The position numbers were made by a program, and so were the translations under genes. A model generated the notes under the pieces. It searched no databases and had not been told where the DNA came from. It saw only the letters and a program-made list of their open reading frames with translations. Positions 33,431 to 45,289 of a stretch of DNA of 64,000 bases are shown here, piece after piece. The stretch lies in the NCBI GenBank assembly GCA_023374025.1, contig SIJG01000052.1, positions 455,781 through 519,780 on the forward strand, in the 5' to 3' direction. The stretch is from Heterodera schachtii. Lineage: Eukaryota > Nematoda > Chromadorea > Rhabditida > Heteroderidae. Every line of letters starts with the position of its first letter. Position 1 is the stretch's first letter.

Positions 33431-36400
33431 CTGCTTTAATCAAAACTCATGCTCAGAAAACCTTATCACAAATTTGTGTTGCCCTTTTCTGTTTTTATTT
33501 TTAAAGATTATTAGCTGTTTCAACATTTGGTTCATAAATTTTCTTTTAACTTTTAAATAGTAGTCACTTAATTAATTCTTTAATTTAATCATTTTATTTC
33601 ATCAATCATTTTTTTGTTTTTCGTTTTTTTAAATAAGGTGTTTTTTAAAATTTATCAAATTTATGCAAATTTTAAAGGACTTTCGAAAGAGGCAAAATTC
33701 TTTGTTTGAAAATTCAAAATTTTACTATAGATATTTAATTTCTTATTATTATTTGTTTTAAATACTACCGACCGCCGTTCATGCTTTTTGTTTCGAACTG
33801 AGTTGTTCGGAGTTCATTTCTTTCTCTTGTTATAAACCAACTTCATCTATAACAATCGGGTATAACAAATAATAAAGTATTTTATATAAAGATTAAACAT
33901 TAAGTTAATTTACGAATTATTTGAAAGTATATTTTTTTGAATTCTAATATAGACATTTTGGAATATTTAATTAACATAATTATTCATGGCATGGTGTCAT
34001 CAGTATTTTTTATTGCTTCTCTCGTGCTTCATCGACATATTCTAGATAATTTATTTCTGGTACCAAAGATAATTTTTATTCAATCCATTTTACATAAATT
34101 TTTGCAATTAAATATTTTCTTATACCAATTGGTGTTTTTCGATGCAAATTAAAGGTAGTTTAAATTTTGGGTTTTTACAAATTTTAAATAAATTTATTCC
34201 AATTAATTTTTCTTTTACTAATATTTTGTATAAATATAAACAAAAATAATCTCGACATGAAGAAATAATATTTTCTTAGAACATGTAATTGTTACAAAAC
34301 AATAATTTATCTTTGTGTATATAAATAATTATTATTTTTAATTTTTAAAATATTTTTTTGATTAACTAAGTTGATTTTGATATGCCCATCAAGACATGGA
34401 ATAAGCTATTTATAAAATATTTTAAGCAATAGTAGTTTTTAGTGTATAGTTTTATTTTGTTTGAAATTTTGGTTTAAGTTGTTCTTGAGAATATTAACTT
34501 TTCTTCTTTAATGCATATGAATATAAAGTTAAAAATCCATTAAAATGCAGTACAATCGGGAAAATACGACCCTTAAGAAATTGTATCGAAAAAATTTCAG
34601 AAAATACACTACTTTTACGTGTGTTGCCCCTAAAAATCATTAATAGAAAATTTAAATTCCTTTTTTCATGCCTTTTTGGTTTTTTAAATTTATTTATTAA
34701 TGAGAAAATTGTTGAATACTTTATTTAAATCGAAAGTCTCTTTAATTAATAAATGCTTTTTATTAGTTGAAATAATTTGATGTTTTAAATTTCCCACCCT
34801 GCCCACCCCCGAATTGTTCATTTGCTGCATAACATTTTAATTTTGAAATAAATTAAATTTCGTCTTTTTGTTGGAATTCAGGTCCCGGGTTCGAAATAAG
34901 GCGAAATGGATGTCAGATTCGTGACAAAAACTTAGACGCAATTTTTGGACGAGTTTGGATGTCTCCCTCGCTTGTCACGAAATTTTTTTTTGAAAACGCG
35001 GTACAAAAATTTTCATATAAAATTGAAGGAAACAATTGATTACAGCGAAAAATATGAAGATGAAGTGGAATGTGGGAGAGGAGTGAAGGGCCCATTGGAT
35101 GGGATGGGGCAATTAATGCCAAAAGATGTGCTGACAAATGTGATAATGACATTGGTCTGACGGGTCAGCGTCGTTTTGTGTTGATTTTCGAAAGAGTGAA
35201 AGAAAATAGTTTAAATTTTGGTGTTATGTTTTCAAAAAATTATTTGAACTGGGAGCCCAAAGAGAAAATATAATAATTTTATTAGTATTTTTTAAATTAG
35301 ATTTTTTGAGTTAATTTGTTTGTTCAAAATCGACGAGAAATACACGACAAACACATTTTTTGTTCGAAAATACATAAAGCCCTTATTCGACCTTAAAAAT
35401 CATTATTTTAAATCTTCGCCCTTAAAATAAGTTTATCCATAATCTAAGAATTTTTTGGAAAATACACCCTTAAGAATCGACCCAAAAATTTTCGAGAAAA
35501 TGCAACCCTATGAAGCGCCATTTGATACTGAAAATTTCGAATAATATCTTATTTATAACAGCAATTAGTGAATAAAATTGATCGTCTTAATTTAAAATTA
35601 CTTTTCATGTAGAAAACAGCTAAAAATTATACCCCTAAATTTGGAACTTTTTCGACCTTAAAAATCCTCACCCTACTGATCAATATTTACTTTTCCGTTT
35701 AAATTATTTTACAAATGTTAAGCATTTTTCAGTAATTAATATTATGAAAATATTAATGAATATAAAATCACATATTTGTAACTTTTTATAAACTCATAAA
35801 CCAGTTAGATCCTGTTTCTTTTCGATCGCATTTATAAATATATTTTTTTATTTTTGAGAATTAAAATTTTATATGTTTAATTTTTTATGGTGATCAAAAA
35901 TTTATGTTAATATTCCTGGGTGTTCATAAGAAATCTTAATTTATAATCCGTATTAATATTTAATTTAAAGTTCAATGCTTTTCATTTTTCACATTATCTT
36001 GCAGTTGGGTCCTCTATTGAGTAATTAGCAGTGAGCATCTTTAATTGTTTATCTTTTAATTTAATTTTTTGTTAACTTTTTCTTTATAAATTAATCAATT
36101 TATTAGTTTTGAGTATTTCCTGCTAAATGGCTTCTCCTCTTTATTTTATTTAATATAAAACAGTATCTTTCTTATAATTAATTTCTTACATTTATTGTTT
36201 TTGAAATAAAATCATAATTTTTTAAAAGTTGATTGTTTTTATTTATAAATATTATTTTTAAATTTATCTTTTTATAATTACTTAATTAGACTAAAAATAA
36301 TTAAATTTTTATTGTATTTCCTTTTTTAAACAAATTATAATTATTGATATAAAATTATTAATCATCTACAAAATGAAAAATGGACTTATAAAATTTTATA

Positions 36401-37966
36401 AAAAATATTCGAATTATTGTTTTATTATGGTGTTGGTAATTAATTGTTCATTTAAATTAATCTCATAAAGTTTAATATTGCTTTGGTCTTTCTTTAATAA
36501 AAATGATTTAGACGAGTAATAAAAAAAAGTCCTTAATACTTTGTTATAACATTGTTGAAAAAGCTTTAATTTTCTTAAATTAAAGTATTTTACATAGATT
36601 TTTCCTTTATTTTAATTCGTATATTTTAATTAGTTTTCATTTTTTACTAGATACAAAAAGTCCTCCATATTCAGTTGAAAATTTTTTAAATATTTATTTT
36701 TCTCTTTATTTTTTAATAAATTATTTTCTTTCTTTTTTCATTTTAATCTTGAATCGTTGCTGAAGCACCCACTCTCCTCTTCTCCCACTCTTGATTCTGT
36801 AATTTTGTTTTAATATGTATTTGTAAAAATTAGTTTTCACAATATTTCTAAATGAATCCTACAAAAAATTTTAAAATTATATTTGTATTTTTTACTAATG
36901 TATAAAAAGATTTTTATTTATGCTTATTCATATTTTGATTATTTAGTTTGTGAATTTTATTATAAATTGTCTTAGGTATTTAAATATGTACTCGAATCAA
37001 TTTTTTTTAATTTTATAGCAAAATATGATTTAATGCTGTTGTCACTTCAGTCATTAATCTCTAAGTATGATAATATAATATAATTATAAAATTAATATTT
37101 TTTTCAAATTATAATTTTATTTACCTTATTAAAATTTTACTTTTTATTATTAACAAAATGTCCTTCATACTTAGTTAAATTTTATTTTAATATATATTTT
37201 TCTCTATATTTTTGATAAATTATTTTCAATTTTTTCCTTTTAATCTTGTTATCTTCACTCAGTTCTTTTTATATACTAAGCTACTTTCATGGTGATGCTT
37301 AAAATTAATATTTACAAAATTTTTAAACATTTTTGTTTTTTTCTCTAAGCAAGTTGAGCTTTTCTGATATTAGTTGACACGGTTTTTTTGGTTTACATTA
37401 CATAAATTGAGCATTTAGGTTTCTCGACAATTCAGCAAATTTCCGAATTTTGTTAACTTTGAAAAGCTATCTTCATAAAGTATTTTAAGAATATTTTTTT
37501 ATAAATAATCCTTATATTATATTGTTTAAATATATAGATGTTTTAACTAATATTTTTAAAATGAATTTACTCAAATTTTAATACTGCGCGTCAGACGAAA
37601 TATTTTCGCTGATCTTTTTCCTGATAAATTGAGTAAAATTATTGTCGAAGACAGCCTTCGTCCCTGCGCCTCAGAAGCTGGTACCAATAATTATTTTTCT
37701 CTATAACATTTTATTGATAATTTATTTTTCATTTTTTATAATATTAGGCTTACTTGACTTATTTGAAACTTTCAGTTTATAATTTTATTCGATTTTTTAC
37801 TATTTTTAAACATAAAAATATTTTTAATTAAAAAACATATATATTATTACAAAGGTCATTCAAGTATTTATTTTTTACTTTAATTTGTTTTTAGTGTTAT
37901 TTTATGATATTTTATTTTAAAACATCTAAATCAATAAGTTTAATTTTGTTACTGTTTTTATTAATT
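33431..37966 (+). repeat. Long non-coding repeat, copy B (4.5 kb)
   Basis: Second collinear copy of 27545-31842, offset 5886 bp at the start. It lacks the GA-rich tract of copy A and carries an extra segment at about 35847-36163. Its left flank (GATGAA) differs from that of copy A, which abuts the truncated pol gene. Confidence 0.88.
35847..36163. repeat. 317-bp segment present only in repeat copy B
   Basis: Collinearity with copy A breaks after TTTATAAATATATTTT and resumes at ATCTTTCTTATAATTA. The segment is T-rich with no ORF or obvious terminal repeats. It is an insertion in B or a deletion in A. Confidence 0.65.
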
Positions 37967-39369
37967 TATTATATGTTTATTAATAGTTTAAAAAAAATAA
38001 ATTTTTTTAATAATAAAAAATAAATAAATTTTTTTAATAATAAAAAATTCTTTTTATTTTTATTCAACAATGAGAAATTCATTTAAAATTAAAAAAGGTA
38101 ATTTAAATCTGTGTTATTTTAACTTTATTCTCTCGTCATAGAAGCGCATTTCCATAAAAAACTTTTTCGCAGCTTTCGGTTTCATTTCATTTAATTTTTT
38201 ATTAAACCAAAAACTAATAAATTTTTATGACGAAATTATTCATTTTTTGTTTTGCTTACAATATTAATAAAATTTTTATGCTTTTTTTCAATTTGAATAA
38301 CATATGTAGTTAAATTGAATTTAGAAAATAATGTTTAAATTTAAACTTTGTAAATTTTTATTAGATTATCTATTATGTTCTTATTAAAATATTTCAAATT
38401 AATTTTTTTTGTTTGTTTTTAGAATGCCATTAATTGTTGTTCAATACATTACTTAATTTTGAAAAATTGCTATTGTATAAAATTATAGTGTAAAGTTAAT
38501 TATATTCGAATTAATTTTTGAACATTTTGTGAATTTTAATGTAAATGTAACATGTAAATTATAAATGCAAATTGAATATAGGTTTTATCATCATATTTAT
38601 TTATTGTATTAAATATTAAACCAAACTGCATTAATTTGAGTATTATCATTCTTAATTAGGTAAAATACAGTTTTGAAATAGTTAATAGACATTTGTTGCC
38701 AAATTCACTCAAAAATGAAGTTTTTTGAAAAATTTTAATAATCTCATTTTTTGTTGGGGCTGAGTCTAACTCTTACCTTTAATTAATTATTTAAATTTAT
38801 TTCAAATTTTTTTGAATTTTTTTAATGTATTTTTATGTTTAAATGCAAATTTTATCGTAATTTATTTATTACATAATATATTAGGTATCCCTATTTCTCG
38901 CCTTCTTCCCTTACATTTTTTCTAAATTCATAACTATATTTTTTGTTTTAACAATCTATTTGTTTTTTCAAATGTTTACTTAAATAAATCATAGCATATC
39001 ATTAGATGAGATTTAAATAGAGTAGGTCAATGAATAAATTAATTACAGATAATCATAGTGATTAAAAGTTATATTATTTTTAAATTCATTTATTTCCTAT
39101 TCTTTGGTAAAATCATCCTTTATTTTAGCTTTTGAAATATGGGGTTAAGGCTGAGCTTTCGAAGGATACCAATTTTGAAAAATTAACTGATCAAAAAAGT
39201 TATGGCCATTACCATTTGAAATTGTAATAAACGCCATTGTACGAACTGTTATTGACCCTTGAAATAATAAGAAAAATATTTTTTTTTTGTGATATTGCGA
39301 TCACAACTGTTCTTGAGATGATAACGATTTAATTTTTTTGTCTCTTTAATAAATTTTTAAGTTTCATTT

Positions 39370-39650
39370 TTTAACTCCTCTAAAAGTACTTTGGCTCCTT
39401 CAAGTGTTCTATAGGCTCCCAAGTGGATTTTCGCGATTGAATTCTTTTTAAAATACCTTTAATTTATTAATTATATATATTGATTTATAAGACACCAAAT
39501 AGAAAAAAAATTAATTTTTGTTATGATCCGTTTATGTTTCTGTTTTTGTAAAGTCTACAATTTACTGATATTTGTTTTGAACAAAATATAAAATAAATTT
39601 TTTGTATTACAACTTAAACTTTTCCTTATGCGATCAATTCATTATTTAAT
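39370..39650 (+). repeat. Dispersed repeat, copy 1 of a pair with 51335-51710
   Basis: Shares AAGTACTTTGGCTCCTTCAA, TTTATAAGACACCAAATAGA and CTTTTCCTTATGCGAT, in the same order and orientation as 51335-51710. Confidence 0.75.
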
Positions 39651-40249
39651 TTAGTGCTTTTTCAGTTCATCTTAGTTAATTTTCTGATTTTAAATTTTGA
39701 TACATTATTCAAAAATAATTTGCATCCTTTTTCTATTTTTTATGTCTTCATTCGTTTAATTATAATTTGTTAATATTTTTTATTAAAAAACATTCTTAAT
39801 TAAAATATTTTGGCATTCAAGGTTTTTATAATTTTAATTTATTTATATTTTAATTTTCATATTCTTCCATGCGTAGTTTCTTCCGATTTTTTATTTTCAT
39901 CTCGGTATCTTTGAAATATACACATTCTTTATTTCTATTTGATTGATTGGTAAATTTGAAAATTGAAGTTTTTATATAAGCAAATTATATTCTTATCAGC
40001 AGGCTTTTCCTTTAAGTAGATTTATTATATTATTATTACTTTTTCATTTGAATTAATTATTAATTTTATTTTCTAATTTTAATTTTTAATTTAATATAAT
40101 AAATCAGTTACATATTTACTATTTAGAAAGGATAGAATTTTTATAATTTTTTTTCTCAGACCCTTTTTTTATTTACTCTGCCCTATTATAGAAATCCCTG
40201 TCACTTTTCTGTTTCATCTATAATATAAATTTAATTGCTTTCGAGTAAC

Positions 40250-41930
40250 TACAAAGATGATTTATTTAGTTTTATATCATGTAGGTAAAGCTGTATGGCG
40301 CACCCTCTTTCATGGTGATGCTTAATATTAATACTTATATTTAATAGTTTTTACATTCTTAATTTTTGTTTTTAGTACATTTTTAAATTTTGTAAAATTT
40401 AAAACAAATGTACATAAAAATCAAAGTTCATTAATTGTTCTTTTGTTATCTCATGCTCGCTTTGGGTAAATATATGTCATTTAGTAAAATAAAATATTTT
40501 TCAAGAAATATATATATTTTTACCTTTTAATATTATATTTACAACATTTCTTTAAATTTTGAGTATTAATATTTTTTGCATTCTGAGAGAATTTATTTAA
40601 GTTATTCATTTAAATAATTTTTATATATTATCAATAGATTTCCATTTTCACTGAATTTAATTTCTTTATGTCACATGCTGTGATTATGCGTTTGTGAATT
40701 ACCAATTTGAACGGTTAAAAATTGATTTTTTTATCGGTTGTCATTTAGTATATCATATATTTTAAAAGCAAAAAACATATATATTTTTACCTTTTATATT
40801 ATATTTTTCAACATATCTTTTTATAAATTTTCTGTTATTATGTCTTCAAAAATCTAACTTTTTCCAGTATTTATTAAATTTCTCTAAATCATAAATATAA
40901 TTATTAACTCTGAAGTATGATAACTTTTCAATTTTTTAGAACTGTTATTTTTTATATTCTTTATATGAGTCGTTTTATTTAAAAAAATATATTTAAAAAA
41001 TGACCAATTTTTGAAAAAAATTTTTAGTCTGTTTGGCTGCTTACACGTATAGTTTCGTAAAATCAGTCAACAGATTTAAAATTTTTGTTAGCATTAAATA
41101 GCTCTAAGAATATTTATCAGAATATCGAATTTCTAAAATCTAAAGGCTCCAATGATGCAAATGAGTTTAACTTTATTATAGCTCTAATTCAGGGAGGGGG
41201 GGGCTATAATTCAATAAATACGGTATTACAGTTGGTACGGTTTTTTGTTTACATGCCCATAAAATGAACCTTTATCTCTGTTAACTTTAGCAAATTTAAA
41301 AATTTTGTTAGCTTTGTAAAGTTATTCAACTTCATAAAGTATTTAATAATATTTTTAATTAAATAATCCTTGTATTTATATTGTTTAAATATGTATACAT
41401 TAATTAATATTTTTAAAATGCATTTTGTGAAATTTTAATACCGTTCATCAGATGAATTTATGATTTTTTTGCTGATCTTTTTCCTAATAAATAAAGTTTT
41501 TATTCATTGATGAATATTATATTAATATTAAGTTTATGATTTAAAAAATGATTAACTTTTGGATTAATATTATTATTATTTTTAGTTTAAATTGTGGTCG
41601 AAGACGGCCTTTTCTCTTGACTTATTCACAGTCTCTAGTATCAACAATTATTTCTCTCTATAGCATTATATTGATAATTTATTTTTCATTTTTTATGATA
41701 TTAATTTACTTGAAGTATTCAAACTTCTTTTTTATAATTTTATTAGATTTTTATTATTTTTAAACATAAAAAAATTTCTAATTAAAAAATATATCTATTA
41801 TTATATTACAAAAGTTAATCAATATTTATTTAATTTTATTATTCATTACATCTTTTATAATATTAAACTTATTTGACATATTTCAAGAATTTTTATAATT
41901 TTTATTAAATTTTATTTTATTTTTCAATAA
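40250..41930 (+). repeat. Diverged copy of the 3' part of the A/B repeat
   Basis: Collinear blocks correspond to about 31150-31720 of copy A, for example TTTCATGGTGATGCTTAA, GCTGATCTTTTTCCT and TTGATAATTTATTTTTCATT. Heavily diverged and interrupted by unrelated DNA. Confidence 0.6.
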
Positions 41931-42867
41931 AAAGGTATTAATCATATTTCTCATTGTTTGAAATATTTTGCTTATTCTCTGAAAAAAAAATTATTAATTT
42001 CTTTTATGCCAATGTTTTCACAACATTTTGTGGTTTAATTTTATTAAATATTAAATTCTTTTTGGATGAAATTCAATAATATTTTCTATTTATCTTGATT
42101 ATTTTTTTAATTTTATATTCGATATACCTATGTACTTTCATGGCCAAAATAGGCAATAAATTATCTACCAAAATGTAAATATTTTATGTTTTTCATTGAT
42201 TTAAAGATATTATTGATTTTTGGCTTTTATTAATGATTACCAGTTTTCTATTTAACAATTTTTTTATTAGGTTTTTATTTTGCTATATTTTGTTTTTTTG
42301 TAATAAAATAAAGTTAAACACAAAGATCACAGCATGAAGTTTCACGATAAATCTTTTTAATACATTTTTTAGTAAAAATTTTTGTGCATAAGTTAAAAAT
42401 TATTTTAAGTTTATTAATTATTTAAAAGAATATTTATTTAAAATGAAATATTTACTGTGAGGCTGCAATTTCAGAGTATACATTTGGTTAAAACTTTATT
42501 CTAACAAATAATATTTACTCAAATTTCCATAAAAAATAAATTATTATTTTTAATTATTTTCTTTCCTTGACAATCCACGTGAATCATTTCAAGGTGTGAA
42601 GATATGTCTTTCTGATTTTTATTTCTTGAAATTTTAACCTTAATTTTTAATTTAATTAATTCAATTCGAAATATTTTTTAAAGCTTATAAAGAAGTTCTT
42701 TTTTAAATACTAACTTTTTTTATTAAAGTTCCATGATCGTGAAGAGCGCGACGAATTATTTTATGGACTGTAATAGTTACGGTATTTATTAATTTAAATT
42801 TATTCACATTTTAAATTTATTGAGTTTTTCATTTTCAATTTTTTTACGCTATTCAGCATCACGCCAC

Positions 42868-42945
42868 GCACCGAGGAATTCTGCTCATTGGCATCGAATG
42901 TCTTGCGCAAGTCGTCCAACAATCAATCAATGTGTTTTTTCCAAA
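42868..42945 (-). other. Coding-like GC island, possible exon remnant
   Basis: The minus strand reads about 25 codons including DDLRKTFDANEQ with normal-looking codon use, in a sea of A/T. It is flanked by A/T-rich DNA without clear splice sites. Possibly the remnant of a host exon; no family assigned. Confidence 0.2.
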
Positions 42946-43409
42946 AAAAAATAATATAATTTGAATGAAAAAAGAGACGCAAAAAAAAAGTTTATAATTT
43001 AAGACAAAATTTATCTGCCATTATTTGATTTCCTCTATTGGGATTCACTTTTAAAATTTTAGATTTAGATTCGTTAGGCCTAAAATAAATATCACTTTAC
43101 ATTGTTTTTTTTTTACATAAAACTAGTCAATTATACATATTCTCTTTTTTGCAGGTTATAAAATTATTTCTTTTACTTTTAGCTCGTCCTTTACACAAAT
43201 AGTTGTGCATTAGATAGTTAAAGAAATTAGCTTAAACTTGATATGAATAATTTCCTTTGAATTATTTTTATCTAACATATATATGGATTTCACATTTTTT
43301 TAATAAATAAATTAGTTTAATAATGTTAAAATTTAATTTTACCCATTCATCGTGCAATTTAATATATGAAATATAGAGTCTCAATCAATCTTTATGAAGG
43401 TGTTTGCAT

Positions 43410-43548
43410 TGTATAACTCTATATCAGAAAATCGTTTATTTATTTTAAATAAAGTAAGGTTGCATAGGGGAAGAGCGGGGATAAAAGATGTGAGAAAGAG
43501 ATAGAAGGGATGTGATAAACTGAGCTTTACACGTCCACCCTTCCTTAA
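43410..43548 (-). repeat. Possible solo LTR with polypurine tract, relic
   Basis: In minus sense, CTTAAGGAAGGG is followed by TGGACG, resembling the polypurine tract-LTR junctions of families 1 and 3. The putative LTR would run from 43537 down to TGTATAAC at 43410. The purine-rich middle also resembles the family 1 LTR. No coding sequence lies beside it, and no second copy was found. Confidence 0.3.
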
Positions 43549-45289
43549 GTTCGTCCTCAAACTTTGATTGAGCTACTTTTGAGTTAGAATTAATTAAAAA
43601 ATAGTCAAGCATCAAAACGTGACGGATTGACCGAAGTCATGGGAAATTAAGCTAATGATAATTAATAATTATATTTTTTGACAGAATAAACGATAGTCGA
43701 TGTCAATACATACGGTGATTGGATTGTTCAAGCAAAATAAATGACCAGAAAGAAAAATTTATACACAAATAAGTGAGTAATTTATGGTTGTTTTTTTAGT
43801 ATTATTACTAGACACGAATTTTAAGGCGTTTAACCGCTAATAAGTAATGGCTAAAAAAATGCCACATAAAAAGTAAAGAACTCAAAAAATTACTGATTGA
43901 ATAACAATAAATTTGTCATCCTTTGAAATATTTTCAGATTTCTATTCTCTGATTCACTCAGAGATTTGGGCTGTAACATGGCCCATAACAGAGGGTCTGT
44001 CAAAGTTCCCAAAATCTGATACGTTCGAGCTAAATAATTTTCAAAGGTTGTGAAAAAGCTATTAATGTCCTCAATATTCTCTTTGCCATGTGCCAACCAA
44101 TACAGTCATTTTCTGTTTTGAAATGCACTTTTTGTCGGAATTGGCTGGAAAAAATTTAGAAATGTCGGGGGCAGTCACCTTTGTCGGGGGCAAAATTTTC
44201 ATAAAAGTCGGAAAAAAGATAAAAGAAAAAGTTCCAGAACAAAAAAGTCTTAAAAACTCATTTAAAGACACTTCCATCTCATTTTAAGTGCAATTGACGA
44301 CTTTCAAAAACCCCCAAAAACGTCTGGGTGCAACCCTAAATTAAACTTTGGAATTTATATGCTAAACAAAATTATTTTATGATGAATGGAGAATAATACA
44401 TTTATTGTCTTGTTTCAATTTTAAAATCAAATATGCATTTACCATATTTGCCGTAGATTGTTCAAAATAGAGCAAAAAGGCATGGCCTAATTAGGTCATT
44501 TTATGGCTTTTTGCTAGTTATTTATCGTATCAAAATTTTTTAATTTTAAATAATTGTTTTTATTTTAGTGCAATAACTTTATTTACTTTCTTGAAAATAT
44601 TACAATTACTAACACGGTGTTCAGTTATAGTAATGTTGAACCAAATTTTAATTTATATTTAATAATTTAATAATTATTTCTTGCCTATTATAACTAATAA
44701 TAAAAAATTATTTACTCCTCTAAAAAGCACATTTTATAAATAAAAATAAAGTTTTATTAAAAACTAAACAATAAGAAATAATTTTGATAACATTTCATAA
44801 AGATTTAAAAACCCTTTTTAAGGTAAAATGTTAAATTATCCGTTTTTCAATTAGAATATCTTCATATTATATTCAAACAATTCACAATAAGTCGATGGCA
44901 ACAGTATTTATTTTTTAATTTTAAATCTCATTTTTCAAACCCTCAAAAGGTCTTGTAAAATTGTCAGAATATATAATTTCAAAATATTTTGCAAAATTTA
45001 TTGTCAAAATTAAAAATCCAGATGATAGAGAGTTCAAAGTTGTATGGTAAATGTAAACAAACTTTTAAATGGTTTGGGTTAATTTTGAAAATAAAAGCAA
45101 TCGAAAGTTGCCATGTTGTCTAGCTTTATAAAATTTGACATGACTTTTAAAATTTACACTCATAAATATTTACTTTTCTATAAAAATATAACAATATGCC
45201 TTTTATTACTCAGTTGATAAAATATAACAATACGCCTCATATTAGTCAGTTGATTAGTTTTGTAAGTTGTAATATTTTCCTTATAGGTG

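Noticed and set aside
43890..44096. 68-codon minus-strand frame with protein-like composition
   Set aside because: No recognisable motif, no splice partners and no conservation evidence; cannot be supported as a gene.
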